Assembly: GCF_026391055.1 (NCBI RefSeq)
Contig: NZ_JAPLET010000019.1
Location: 186,001 to 250,000, forward strand
DNA from: Spirosoma sp.
GTDB taxonomy: Bacteria > Bacteroidota > Bacteroidia > Cytophagales > Spirosomataceae
Direction of reading: 5' to 3'
Length of the DNA: 64,000 nt
The translations under genes were made by a program, and so were the position numbers. Under the pieces are notes generated by a model. That model was not told the DNA's origin, ran no database searches, and saw only the letters and a program-made list of their open reading frames with translations. Shown one piece after another: positions 8,766-17,911 of this stretch. How positions within the stretch are numbered: the stretch's first letter is position 1; every line of letters starts with the position of its first letter.

Positions 8766-11700
8766 ATGAAAGCCTTTGTTAGCAGAAAAACCAATGTTTA
8801 CGCGTTGCTTGCCGTACTGGGCCTGTTAGGACTGGGCATCAGCGCATTCAAGTTTTATGCCTCGGATTCGCTGAAGCTCAAAAAAGAGGCCCATATCATG
8901 CTGATTGGCAACAATCTGGGGTCGAGGATGATGAACTACGACCAGTTTGAAACCGAGATGCAGGTTCGCTATCCGGACAGTATGCTGTATATCCGCAACA
9001 TGTGCGACCCCGGAGATACACCCGGTTTCAGACCCCGTTCGAGCCGGTTCTCCCCTTGGGCGTTTCCGGGTGCCGAGAAGTTCCAGACCGAGTACGCCAA
9101 TCCTTCTGATAGCCAGGGTGAGTTCGAATCGCCTGACCAGTGGCTGACCCGGCTTAAAACTGATATTATTATTTCCTTCTTTGGCTATAACGAATCCTTC
9201 CAGGGTCCCGCTGGTCTGGCCAACTACAAAGCCGAACTGGACGCGTTTATCAAACACACGCTGAGCCAGAAATACAACGGTAAAACCGCTCCGCAACTGG
9301 CTATCGTATCGCCCATTGCCTTCGAAGATTTATCGGCTACGCTCGATCTGCCTAATGGCAAGAAGGAAAACGCCAACATCTTGCTCTACACCAAAGCCAT
9401 GAAGGAAGTGGCCGAGCAGAACAAGGTGCTGTTTGTCGATGCCTTTACCCCATCGCAGCAGTGGTACAATACCACCAAAGAGCCGTTAACTATTGATGGT
9501 TCTCAATTGAATGCAGAAGGGTATAAAAAGCTGGGACTCCTTCTGGCCGATAAGGTCTTTGGCAAGGCGGCTCCTAAAGCGGAAGCCAACCGGAAGCTGG
9601 TGCATGAGGCCGTAATGGAGAAAAACTGGATGTGGCATAACGACTACAAAATCCCTAACGGCGTTCACGTCTACGGGCGTCGCTACAATCCGTTTGGCCC
9701 CGACAACTACCCGGCCGAAATCGAGAAGATCCGGCAGATGACCGCCATTCGGGATACGGCCGTCTGGCTGGCCGCTACCAAAGGGCAGACGATTGATATT
9801 GCCGCTGCCGATGCGCGTACCCGGAAACTGCCCGAGGTGAAAACCAATTTCAACCCTGAGAAAAACGGGAGTTTGACTTACCTGAGCGGAAAAGAAGCTT
9901 TGACTAAGTTAAAGGTGCCGCAGGGCTATAAAATTGAGCTTTTTGCATCGGAAGAGGAGTTTCCTGATCTGGCGAAACCCATGCAGATGTCGTTCGATAA
10001 CAAAGGACGTCTTTGGGTGGCGGCCATGCCCAGTTACCCGCACTACAAACCCGGCGACCCTAAGCCGAACGACAAAATCCTGATTCTGGAAGATACCAAC
10101 AACGACGGGAAAGCCGATAAGCAAACTGTTTTTGCCGACCATCTGCACCTGCCGCTCGGTTTCGAAATCGCCAAAGAAGGGGTCTATGTCTCGCAGGGAC
10201 CAAATTTCAAACTCTTCACTGATACGAACGGGGATGATAAAGCCGACAAGAGCGAGATCCTGATGAGCGGCTACGATGACCATGACACCCACCATAACAG
10301 TCACGCCTTTACCGTCGACCCATCGGGTGCTATTTACTCAGGCGAAGGTGTTTTCCTGCATACCAATGTCGAAACATCGTACGGGCCGGTTCGGGCGACA
10401 AATGGCGGTTTTTACCGGTATGCGCCCCAACTGCACAAACTGGAGCGGACGGCCCAGCTTTCGATCCCAAACCCGTGGGGAATTGCTTTCGACGATTGGG
10501 GGCAGCCCTTTTTTGCCGAAACATCCAGTCCCGACGTTCGGTGGATGATGCCCGGCACGGTGCTGCCCCGCTACGGGGAAGCCACCCACAAATCGGTGCA
10601 GTTAATTGAAGAAGCGCATCGTGTGCGTCCAACGTCGGGTCTGGAATTTGTTTCCAGCCGTCATTTCCCCGACGAGCTACAGGGCGATTTCCTGATCAAC
10701 AATACCATCGGGTTCCTGGGCATGAAAGAGCATACGCTGGTTGACGATGGTACGGGTTACAAAAGCAAGCACCGGATGGATCTGGTCGTGAGCGAAGACC
10801 GGAACTTCCGGCCCGTCGATATGGAGTTTGCCCCCGACGGGTCGCTGTTCCTCATCGACTGGCACAACATCCTCATCGGGCACATGCAGCACAACGCCCG
10901 CGACCCCCTGCGCGACCACTCGCGGGGTCGTGTGTACCGGATTACGTACCCTTCGCGCCCGCTCGTGACGCCCGCTAAAATTGACGGAGCCTCGGTAGAA
11001 ACCTTACTGGATAACCTCAAACTACCCGAATACCGCACCCGTTACCGCACCCGGCGCGAACTCCGGGGCCGCAATACGACCGAGGTGCTGGCCAAGCTGA
11101 AAACATGGGTGGCCGGACTGGATAAAAAAGACCCCCGCTACGAGCACCACCTGCTGGAAGGTCTCTGGGTGAGCTGGGGCATGGATAAAGTAGACCAGAC
11201 GCTGCTCCGCCAACTGCTGAAGGCGAAGGATTACCACGCCCGCGCGGCAGCTGTTCAGGTGGTTCGCTACACCGGGCACCAGGTGCCCGATCAGGCCGAT
11301 CTGCTGATGCAGGCCGCCCGCGACGAAAACAGCCGTGTGCGACTTGACGCTATCGTGGCCGCTTCCTGGATTGGTAAGGAAAAAGGATTGCCTATTTTAG
11401 CAGAAGCCGCCAAAAAGCCATTAGACGACTGGATGATTCACGCGCATAAAACGGCGGTGGCTCACCTGAAAGGTATGAACGTGCCAAAAGAAAAGGAAGT
11501 CCAGGAGGTATCATCACTGAAGGGGCAGGAACTGGCAATGTACAATCTGGGTAAGCAGATTTATGCCAAAGAAGGCTATTGTACCACCTGTCACCAGCCC
11601 GATGGAAAAGGACTGGCTGCTTCCGGATTTCCGCCCCTCAGCGGTACGCCCTGGGTAACAGGAAGCGAAGAGCGGCTGATTAAAATTGTGCTGAAAGGGG

Positions 11701-11972
11701 TGATGGGCCCGATTGAAGTGGCCGGTAAAAACTACCCCGGACAGGTGCCCATGACACCCTTTGGCGGGCTGTTGAAAGACAACGAAGTAGCCGCTGTGCT
11801 GACCTACGTCAGAAACGCCTTTGGCAACAAAGCGTCAGCGGTTAGCCCCGCTACGGTGAAAAAAGTTCGTGCTGCTACGGAACGGAAAGTGGATTTTTAT
11901 TCGCCAACGCAACTGCTCAAGGAGCACCCAATGGGCACTGAAGACGGCGTTAAGTCGGCCAGCACGAAATAG
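8766..11972 (+). CDS. PVC-type SGNH / beta-propeller / HEAT / cytochrome c protein
   Basis: A 1068-residue exported multidomain protein, probably a periplasmic or membrane-bound sugar dehydrogenase. Order: N-terminal membrane anchor (about 12-30); SGNH-hydrolase-like domain (about 40-270); NHL/sorbosone-dehydrogenase-like beta-propeller (about 375-740, with SFDNKGRLWVAAMPSYP); HEAT-like helical repeats (about 745-890); and a c-type cytochrome with CTTCH at residues 939-943 and a later Met-containing VPMTPFGG as likely axial-ligand region. The SGNH lobe looks catalytically dead: the GDS block reads IGNNLGSRM and the terminal DxxH block reads DGSQLN. It is coupled to the ThuA gene, suggesting joint oxidation of a carbohydrate with electrons passed to heme. 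Architecture clear; substrate unknown. Confidence 0.87.
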   Translation: MKAFVSRKTNVYALLAVLGLLGLGISAFKFYASDSLKLKKEAHIMLIGNNLGSRMMNYDQFETEMQVRYPDSMLYIRNMCDPGDTPGFRPRSSRFSPWAFPGAEKFQTEYANPSDSQGEFESPDQWLTRLKTDIIISFFGYNESFQGPAGLANYKAELDAFIKHTLSQKYNGKTAPQLAIVSPIAFEDLSATLDLPNGKKENANILLYTKAMKEVAEQNKVLFVDAFTPSQQWYNTTKEPLTIDGSQLNAEGYKKLGLLLADKVFGKAAPKAEANRKLVHEAVMEKNWMWHNDYKIPNGVHVYGRRYNPFGPDNYPAEIEKIRQMTAIRDTAVWLAATKGQTIDIAAADARTRKLPEVKTNFNPEKNGSLTYLSGKEALTKLKVPQGYKIELFASEEEFPDLAKPMQMSFDNKGRLWVAAMPSYPHYKPGDPKPNDKILILEDTNNDGKADKQTVFADHLHLPLGFEIAKEGVYVSQGPNFKLFTDTNGDDKADKSEILMSGYDDHDTHHNSHAFTVDPSGAIYSGEGVFLHTNVETSYGPVRATNGGFYRYAPQLHKLERTAQLSIPNPWGIAFDDWGQPFFAETSSPDVRWMMPGTVLPRYGEATHKSVQLIEEAHRVRPTSGLEFVSSRHFPDELQGDFLINNTIGFLGMKEHTLVDDGTGYKSKHRMDLVVSEDRNFRPVDMEFAPDGSLFLIDWHNILIGHMQHNARDPLRDHSRGRVYRITYPSRPLVTPAKIDGASVETLLDNLKLPEYRTRYRTRRELRGRNTTEVLAKLKTWVAGLDKKDPRYEHHLLEGLWVSWGMDKVDQTLLRQLLKAKDYHARAAAVQVVRYTGHQVPDQADLLMQAARDENSRVRLDAIVAASWIGKEKGLPILAEAAKKPLDDWMIHAHKTAVAHLKGMNVPKEKEVQEVSSLKGQELAMYNLGKQIYAKEGYCTTCHQPDGKGLAASGFPPLSGTPWVTGSEERLIKIVLKGVMGPIEVAGKNYPGQVPMTPFGGLLKDNEVAAVLTYVRNAFGNKASAVSPATVKKVRAATERKVDFYSPTQLLKEHPMGTEDGVKSASTK

Positions 11973-12058
11973 TAATCGGGTTGAGTAGTGAAGTAAGGGC
12001 AATCTGTTGAGTTGAGCTCTAGCGTTAACCGATTACCTACAATTAATAGCTTTATTTT

Positions 12059-12955
12059 ATGTCTTTATCGAACAATGCATCGGGTATGTCGGCGGGCCAG
12101 TGGGCACCAATTGGCTTCAATCTGTTAGTCTGGACGGCCGCCATATCCGAAGAAATGAACCCTATTGCCGAACGACTGAAAACGATTGGCTACGACGGCG
12201 TTGAATGTTTTATTGACCAGCAGGACGTTAGCGTCTATCAAAAATTTGGCGACCACCTGAAGCAGCTCGGGTTGCAAAGCACTTGTGTAACCGTGGTTGG
12301 GCCGGACGAGAATCCGGCCAGCGAATCGGCCAAAGTGCGCGAACAGGCGGTCGTTCAGTTGAAAGGGGTAGTCGACCGGGCGCATGCGCTGGGTGCAACG
12401 GTCATTTGCGGGCCGTTCCACTCCGCTTTTGCCACGTTCTCCCGACGCGAACCCCAACCCGACGAGTACGCTTACAGTGCCGAGGTGCTGCATGCCGTGG
12501 GCGATTACGCCAAACAGGCAAACATCGTCCTGGCACCCGAAGCCCTCAACCGGTTTGAGTGCTACCTCTGCAACACCATGAGCCAACTGGTCGAGCTGGT
12601 ACGGAGGGCCGATCACCCCAACGTACGAGCCATGTTCGACACCCACCACGCCAACATGGAAGAAAAACACTTTCCTGACGCTATCAGGACCATTGCCCCT
12701 GTGCTGGCCCACGTCCATATCAGCGAAAACGACCGGGGCACCCCTGGCGACGGACATATTCCCTGGGATGATACCTTCCGGACGCTCTCCGAACTGAATT
12801 ATTCCGGCTGGATGACCATTGAAGCGTTTACCCGCAACGACATCAATTTTGCCAATTCTATCAACGTCTGGCGGGAGTTCAGCAAACCGTGGGACATTGC
12901 CGAAAATGGTCTCAAGTTTATCAAAGCCATGCAGGCTAAATACACGAACGCATAA
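12059..12955 (+). CDS. TIM-barrel sugar isomerase/epimerase
   Basis: Xylose-isomerase-like TIM barrel (AP-endonuclease-2 superfamily), cytosolic, probably a keto-sugar epimerase or isomerase. The four metal ligands of the D-tagatose/D-psicose 3-epimerase group can be placed: Glu161 (APEALNRFE), Asp194 (MFDTHHAN), His220 (HVHISEND) and Glu255 (MTIEAF). The 298-residue length is normal. The next paralogous barrel begins 2 bp after the stop, so the two are co-translated. With the upstream ThuA and heme proteins they look like a 3-keto-sugar pathway, which is inference. A short leader with no clear Shine-Dalgarno precedes the start. Confidence 0.87.
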   Translation: MSLSNNASGMSAGQWAPIGFNLLVWTAAISEEMNPIAERLKTIGYDGVECFIDQQDVSVYQKFGDHLKQLGLQSTCVTVVGPDENPASESAKVREQAVVQLKGVVDRAHALGATVICGPFHSAFATFSRREPQPDEYAYSAEVLHAVGDYAKQANIVLAPEALNRFECYLCNTMSQLVELVRRADHPNVRAMFDTHHANMEEKHFPDAIRTIAPVLAHVHISENDRGTPGDGHIPWDDTFRTLSELNYSGWMTIEAFTRNDINFANSINVWREFSKPWDIAENGLKFIKAMQAKYTNA

Positions 12956-12957
12956 CT

Positions 12958-13782
12958 ATGCCTACACCTGTTTCTTTTCGCTTCGGCGCCGAAGCGTACA
13001 CCTGGTTCATGAACAACAATGGTCTGACCCATGCTAACCGGCTGGGGCACATGATCGACATTACGGCGCAGGCAGGCTTTGCGGGTATAGAACCCATTTT
13101 CAACTGGATGGGCGATTTGCCCGACCCGGAAAGTCTTGGTCAGAAACTAACCGAACAGGGCGTTGAACTAGCCGCAATTGCCCTCGCCCTCGACTGGAAC
13201 GGTATCGAAGAAACCGAACAGGAACGCTACGAAGCCGACCGGGCTATTAGTCTGCTGAAGCATTTTCCGGGGGCGCTGCTCTGCACCGTGCAGAAACCGA
13301 CGGGGCGGCATGATCTCGAAACCCGCCGACGGAATCTGGTCAACATCGTCAACCGCGTATCGCGCCGGGCGGTCGATCAGGGCGTGCCATGCAGCTTCCA
13401 CCCAAATTCACCTCATTCGTCCATTACGCGTACGGAAGAAGATTACCGTGTCATCATCGAATCATTGGATGCGTCGGTAACGGGCTGGACACCGGACGTG
13501 GGTCACCTCATCAACGGCGGCATGGACCCGCTCACCAAGATGAAAGAGTACGCGTCGCTCATCAATCTGGTGCATTACAAAGACTGGAACGGCGAGCCTG
13601 AGTTTGCCCTGCTTGGAAAAGGGAAAGTCGATTTCGTGAGCATCACCCAATGGTTGATCGAGCAGGAATACGATGGCTGGATCATCTGCGAAGACGAAGG
13701 CCCCGAAGCCATGGACGACCCGGACGGCGTAACCCTGCACGATGGACGCTGGGTGTACGAAACCCTGCTTCCATCGGTGTAG
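12958..13782 (+). CDS. TIM-barrel sugar isomerase/epimerase, second copy
   Basis: Second AP-endonuclease-2/xylose-isomerase-like barrel, 274 residues, directly after the first. Candidate metal-site segments are SFHPNSPHS (about 143-151), WTPDVGHLINGG (about 178-189), VHYKDWNG and WIICEDEG near the C-terminus. It is only distantly similar to its neighbour, so this is an operon of two different barrel enzymes rather than a recent duplication. Likely substrates are keto-sugars or inosose-like compounds. It ends just before a palindromic repeat element. Confidence 0.85.
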   Translation: MPTPVSFRFGAEAYTWFMNNNGLTHANRLGHMIDITAQAGFAGIEPIFNWMGDLPDPESLGQKLTEQGVELAAIALALDWNGIEETEQERYEADRAISLLKHFPGALLCTVQKPTGRHDLETRRRNLVNIVNRVSRRAVDQGVPCSFHPNSPHSSITRTEEDYRVIIESLDASVTGWTPDVGHLINGGMDPLTKMKEYASLINLVHYKDWNGEPEFALLGKGKVDFVSITQWLIEQEYDGWIICEDEGPEAMDDPDGVTLHDGRWVYETLLPSV

Positions 13783-13805
13783 TAGTTGAGTGGTTGATTA
13801 GAAGA

Positions 13806-13917
13806 GTGGTGTCAGGTGTGAGCACCTGACAAGCGAGGTTTCTCAAAACCTCGTTCTCTTCAATTTACGATCGGTTTTGAGAAACCTCACGTGTCGGTCT
13901 CATAAAACCGACACCAC
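13806..13917. repeat. 112-bp mosaic palindromic repeat element
   Basis: Bounded by terminal inverted repeats GTGGTGTC (13806-13813) and GACACCAC (13910-13917). Inside are the stem GTCAGGTG-TGAG-CACCTGAC, the stem CGAGGTTTCTCAAAACCTCG, and a long-range inverted match between GAGGTTTCTCAAAACC and GGTTTTGAGAAACCTC. The core CCTGACAA.CGAGGTTT also occurs at 4792-4808. It sits between the isomerase and hydrolase genes and may also act as a terminator. Confidence 0.7.
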
Positions 13918-13969
13918 ATCAACTATTCCCCCCATTTCATTCACTTCACAATTCCACTACTTATCGACT

Positions 13970-14773
13970 ATGCCTTACGTAGAAACCAACGGCATCAATT
14001 TATACTACGAAGAGCGGGGGAGTGGCGAGCCGCTGCTATTGATTATGGGCATCACCGCCCCCGGCTCCGTGTGGGCCAGACATGCTGATGACTGGCAGAA
14101 TCACTTTCGCTGTATTCTCGGCGATAACCGGGGCGTAGGTCGGTCTGATAAACCGGCTGGGCCGTACACGACTGCCCAAATGGCCGACGACTATGCCGGG
14201 CTTATTGATACCCTCGGACTGGGAAAAGTACGGGTTGCGGGGGTGTCGATGGGGAGCACCATTGCTCAGCAACTGGCGTTGCGGCATCCGGATAAAGTGC
14301 ACTCGCTGGTACTGCTCTGCCCCTGGGCCCGCTGCGACCGTACCGCCGAAGCTATCTTCCGGCATATGGCTACCATTAAGGCCCGGCTCCGTCCCGAAGA
14401 GTTTACCAACTATATTCAGTTCCTGATCTACGCCAAGCGTAGCTGGGATGATGACGCCACCTTTGCCGGGCTTTTGGAGGGACGGCAGCAGGCCGCTGTT
14501 GATGCAATGCCGCAGCCACTACATGGTTTGGAGGGTCAGGCTGAAGCCTGCATTACCCACAATACCCTGGCCGATTTACCGTCCATTGACAAGCCCTGTC
14601 TGGTTATTGGTGGCAGGAAGGATATTTTTACCCCTGTCTGGATGACCGAAGAAGTCGCGGGAGCTATTCCGAACAGCGAACTACATTTATATGAAGACGC
14701 TGGTCACGCCTTCCATTGGGAGTGTATTGACGACTTCAACCCGCGGGTGCGGGATTGGCTGCTGGCTCATTAA
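13970..14773 (+). CDS. Alpha/beta hydrolase
   Basis: Cytosolic alpha/beta-fold hydrolase of 267 residues, similar in layout to 3-oxoadipate enol-lactonases and related esterases. The nucleophile elbow is GVSMGS with Ser93. The acid is probably the Asp in IGGRKDIFTP and the His lies in EDAGHAFHWE. An oxyanion-side GDNRGVGRSDKP block is present. The frame stays open 31 codons further upstream to 13877, but that extension runs through the palindromic repeat and has low-complexity content; MPYVETNGINLYYEERG is the normal family start, so 13970 is chosen. Substrate unknown. Confidence 0.88.
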   Translation: MPYVETNGINLYYEERGSGEPLLLIMGITAPGSVWARHADDWQNHFRCILGDNRGVGRSDKPAGPYTTAQMADDYAGLIDTLGLGKVRVAGVSMGSTIAQQLALRHPDKVHSLVLLCPWARCDRTAEAIFRHMATIKARLRPEEFTNYIQFLIYAKRSWDDDATFAGLLEGRQQAAVDAMPQPLHGLEGQAEACITHNTLADLPSIDKPCLVIGGRKDIFTPVWMTEEVAGAIPNSELHLYEDAGHAFHWECIDDFNPRVRDWLLAH

Positions 14774-14791
14774 CAGTACCAAAAGCCAACG

Positions 14792-14983
14792 CTACTCGGG
14801 CCATTTTTCCAGGCCAGCGGCTATGCGTAATGCCCGTTGTACATCGTCCCAGTAAAGCCCGCTTTCGTAGCCGGTCGAGATTCGGTCGCAGGTTTCCAGG
14901 AAATCGTTGGCATTCTCAAGCCATTGTAGCTGGAGCGAGGGCTGGTTGTCTTCAGGAGATTGCTGAACGGATGGGTTTTCCAT
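14792..14983 (-). CDS. Small hypothetical protein (63 aa)
   Basis: A 63-residue acidic, Trp- and Leu-containing peptide (ends AAGLEKWPE) read convergently to the hydrolase, 18 bp after its stop. Composition looks like a real soluble protein rather than antisense noise, and no other gene covers the site. No family recognised; no promoter or ribosome site is evident. Confidence 0.45.
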   Translation of the reverse strand: MENPSVQQSPEDNQPSLQLQWLENANDFLETCDRISTGYESGLYWDDVQRALRIAAGLEKWPE

Positions 14984-15261
14984 GTGGCCAAAGGTATTAT
15001 TTTTCAGCTTGTCTGCCCAGAGAAATGTGTCTTTTCTATACCTGAAGACTCGTCCATATTTAACACGCTGACTAACAACCTGAGAATCTCTCTCTATGTT
15101 CTCATTGTAAAGTGTATGATATAGGTATATTATAACGTTTGGCTACTCATTTTGAGTAAATAAGCGTTTTAGAGCTGAACGTCTAAGTTTATTTCTAAAA
15201 ATAATAAACAAATGATGATGCTATCAGTTATATGATATAGATAAAACATACACTCAGCGCT

Positions 15262-15624
15262 ATGAAAATTGCAGTAGAGAAGGGTCAGGACAAGACCTTG
15301 CTGGAAGATGGTCGCCAGCAGGTTACCATTACAGATATTGAAGAGGGCACCAGTGAATATAAAGGTATTCCGTTCTTTGCGGTACGTTTTGAAAACGAAG
15401 ACGGCTATGTGTCACATCGATTCTATCAATCGCAGGCAGGCATGCCAGCCATTATCAGCCTTTTTGACATGGTCGGGATACCTGCCCAAGAGGGTAAAGA
15501 GCTTGATACGAAGCAACTAATTGGCAAAGAGCTGACCATTGAAGTAGGAGAGCGTTCCTACAATGACCCCGAGAATCATAACGAACGTGTGCTGAAACAG
15601 GCCGTTAATTTCCTGGCCAGCTAA
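15262..15624 (+). CDS. Conserved-looking hypothetical protein (120 aa)
   Basis: Small soluble acidic protein with alternating beta-like segments (TITDIEEG, GIPFFAVRFENEDGYVSHRFY, ELTIEVGER) suggesting a compact beta-barrel or OB-like fold. The pattern recalls small phage or single-strand-binding accessory proteins, but I do not recognise the family. It is monocistronic: an AT-rich region of about 280 bp precedes it and a perfect bidirectional terminator follows. Confidence 0.75.
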   Translation: MKIAVEKGQDKTLLEDGRQQVTITDIEEGTSEYKGIPFFAVRFENEDGYVSHRFYQSQAGMPAIISLFDMVGIPAQEGKELDTKQLIGKELTIEVGERSYNDPENHNERVLKQAVNFLAS

Positions 15625-15677
15625 CGATACCCATTACCGACTATTCCGTCCCTTTTCAGGTGAGCCAACCCTAAATG

Positions 15678-15726
15678 GCACTAAAAAGCGCCTTATCAAC
15701 TGTGTTGATAAGGCGCTTTTTAGTGC
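15678..15726. terminator. Strong bidirectional terminator
   Basis: Perfect 23-bp arms (15678-15700 and 15704-15726) with a 3-nt loop; the stem runs from GC-rich AGCGCCTTATCAAC out through A5/T5 tracts, so it works as an intrinsic terminator on both strands. It separates the convergent genes ending at 15624 and 15796. Confidence 0.88.
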
Positions 15727-15795
15727 CGGGTGCTCTATAATAAGTTAGTTGCCCATGTGCTAAACTCTTGCGCAGGTTAGTCAGAACCGTCTAAC

Positions 15796-16215
15796 TTACA
15801 TCAAGTTAAGGCTCATCATGCCGGACAAAAACTGTAGACAACCGTCTTTCACCCGGTTAAATTCGTTGATCACATTCGTGGCGTGTCGTTCAATAGTGGC
15901 CGACAGTCCATATCGGGTGTCTTTGCAGGACGCATTTTCCGAGTGGTAAATGCACTCATTACTTTCACAGATAATATTACGGCGAAGCTGATTAATATCA
16001 CCCTGAAGGTGATTCAGGGCGCGGTAGTAATCGACGGCATCGTAGCGAAGACTACGGCAGTTGTGTTGTTCCATCACGTCGTGCAGAAGAGACCGGAGCT
16101 GCAAAATTTCTTCCTCCTGCTGCCGAATGATCTGTTTCCAGTGCTGATTATCCTGATGACAGCCAGCGGTGGTGATGGGTGAACTTGTGGGAATGGGTTG
16201 GGCTGTAGGGGTCAT
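15796..16215 (-). CDS. Hypothetical coiled-coil protein
   Basis: 139 residues, unrecognised. After a Thr/Pro/Ser-rich N-terminus, residues about 25-50 (QHWKQIIRQQEEEILQLRSLL) have heptad character. The rest is helical and rich in Asn, His and Cys (seven Cys in all). No signal peptide or membrane segment. It starts 2 bp after the stop of the thioredoxin-like gene, so the two are a two-gene operon divergent from the histidine kinase. Function unknown. Confidence 0.7.
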   Translation of the reverse strand: MTPTAQPIPTSSPITTAGCHQDNQHWKQIIRQQEEEILQLRSLLHDVMEQHNCRSLRYDAVDYYRALNHLQGDINQLRRNIICESNECIYHSENASCKDTRYGLSATIERHATNVINEFNRVKDGCLQFLSGMMSLNLM

Positions 16216-16217
16216 AT

Positions 16218-16553
16218 TTATGAGCCTTTAGTGGTTTTATGAAGGATGATTTCGACCTGTTGATACAATTCGAGAAAAACATCGGGACTATCGATCTGAC
16301 CAGTGTGCCACCATAGTTCCTGCCCCTGTTGTAGTAAAACAAAAGCTGGTAAGGCACTGAAATTAAAACTGCGAACCACCTCCGGATGCGTGGTATCCGT
16401 AATTCGCATGATCTGAACTGCTGGATTTAATCCTGTCTGAATCGTCTCCATCACTTGGTCTACTTCGGCACGTTTTTTCGATTCCGAAGGTGTCACCACC
16501 AGCAGAACAGGCCGTTGAGATGCCGTTGTTGGCAGCGCAGAGTAAGTTACCAT
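16218..16553 (-). CDS. Thioredoxin-fold protein lacking the CXXC motif
   Basis: 111 residues with a thioredoxin layout: a first beta strand RPVLLVVTPSESKKR where the CXXC site should be, then VQIMRITDTTHPEVVRSFNFSALPAFVLLQQGQELWWHTG containing the cis-Pro of the fold. Both redox Cys are absent (the loop reads TPSESK), so it cannot be a classical oxidoreductase and more likely binds a partner. It is the first gene of a pair with the coiled-coil protein and is divergent from the PAS kinase/Crp-type regulator across 140 bp, suggesting shared control. Confidence 0.75.
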   Translation of the reverse strand: MVTYSALPTTASQRPVLLVVTPSESKKRAEVDQVMETIQTGLNPAVQIMRITDTTHPEVVRSFNFSALPAFVLLQQGQELWWHTGQIDSPDVFLELYQQVEIILHKTTKGS

Positions 16554-16693
16554 AACAATTTGCCGGTTGATGACTGTAAAATTGTTTGTTTTTAGAATGA
16601 GTGTTGTTGAGAGAGATCAACTCAAAAACTGATTTTACTCAGCTACGTAGCCTGACCAGGTACTTACTTTGCATTCAGAAATAATAAAACCGT

Positions 16694-17911
16694 ATGTCTG
16701 GCGACTCATTTGAGGCTGTTTTCTCGCATGCTACCATTGCCATCATTGTTTCTGATGAGCATGGGCGTATCATGTCGGCTAACCAGTATGCCCATAGTCT
16801 CTTTGGCTATGAGCAGGGTGAAATGAGCGGCCTCAGTATTGATGTGTTAGTGCCGGCAACCGTTACCGGTCGCCATAAACAGTTGCGGGCCTCTTTTATG
16901 GCTGATCCACAGGTTCGTGCGATGGGCCATGGTCGGGATCTATACGCCCGACGCAAAGACGATACCGTATTCCCGGCGGAGATAAGCTTAAGTTATTTCC
17001 GGCAGGTCAATACGTTGTACGTGGTAGCGTACATACTCGATATCACATTTAAAAAGGATGCCGAGTATGCCATGCTGGAGCAGAAAAGACGGATTGAGCA
17101 GCTTAATGGCGAACTGGAACAGAAAGTGGTCAACCGGACGCGCGCGCTCATGGCTACCCTCCACCAGCTCGAACAATCTAAAGATGAACTGGCAAAGGCA
17201 TTGGCTACCGAACGTGAACTGGGTGAATTGAAGTCGCGCTTTGTCTCTATGGCTTCGCACGAATTCAGAACGCCCCTTAGTGCCATTCTTACATCGGCAT
17301 CGCTTGTTGAGAAGTACCCGCACGTTGAGCATCAGGAAAAGCGACTTCGACACATTCAGCGAATTAGAATGTCCGTAAACCACCTGAATGATATTCTGGA
17401 AGAGTTTTTGTCGGTGGGCCGGCTGGAAGAAGGGCGTATTGAGGCCCGGAAATCGTGGGTTGAGCTACCCCAGATTGTCAATGAGGCAATGGCCGATCTA
17501 CAGGGTATGCTGAAAAATGGGCAGCAAATTCAGACGGAGTTCGACTGCCCGCAGCCCGTTTTAACGGATAAATCACTCCTGCGAAAGATAACGGTGAACC
17601 TGCTGTCCAATGCCATAAAGTATTCCGGCGAGAATAAGGTGGTTCAACTCAAGGTCCTGGTCCTGGATAAATTGATACAGATTATCGTCAGTGACGAAGG
17701 AATCGGTATATCGGAAGATGACCAGAAACGACTTTTTGAACGTTTTTTTCGCGCCAAAAACGCTACCAATTTTGAAGGTACCGGACTCGGCCTTCACATT
17801 GTTGCCAAATACATCGAACTGCTCAATGGGTCAATCGAACTGTCAAGCCGGTTAGGTGAAGGCACTACCGTAACTCTTTTACTACCTTATGAAAAATATT
17901 CTGTTAATTGA
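16694..17911 (+). CDS. Cytosolic PAS sensor histidine kinase
   Basis: 405-residue soluble sensor kinase with no membrane segments. Order: PAS domain about 1-125 (SANQYAHSLFGYEQGEMSG), coiled-coil linker about 125-180, HisKA with phospho-acceptor His189 in SMASHEFRTP, and HATPase about 285-403 with N box NLLSNAIKYS, G1 DEGIGIS and G2 GTGLGLHIV. The response-regulator gene overlaps its 3' end by 23 bp, so the two are a cognate, coupled pair. The PAS ligand is unknown; an internal redox or small-molecule signal is likely because the protein is cytosolic. Confidence 0.92.
   Translation: MSGDSFEAVFSHATIAIIVSDEHGRIMSANQYAHSLFGYEQGEMSGLSIDVLVPATVTGRHKQLRASFMADPQVRAMGHGRDLYARRKDDTVFPAEISLSYFRQVNTLYVVAYILDITFKKDAEYAMLEQKRRIEQLNGELEQKVVNRTRALMATLHQLEQSKDELAKALATERELGELKSRFVSMASHEFRTPLSAILTSASLVEKYPHVEHQEKRLRHIQRIRMSVNHLNDILEEFLSVGRLEEGRIEARKSWVELPQIVNEAMADLQGMLKNGQQIQTEFDCPQPVLTDKSLLRKITVNLLSNAIKYSGENKVVQLKVLVLDKLIQIIVSDEGIGISEDDQKRLFERFFRAKNATNFEGTGLGLHIVAKYIELLNGSIELSSRLGEGTTVTLLLPYEKYSVN

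Noticed and set aside
13877-13969. N-terminal extension of the alpha/beta hydrolase
   Set aside because: It would be encoded by the palindromic repeat element and adds residues foreign to the family.
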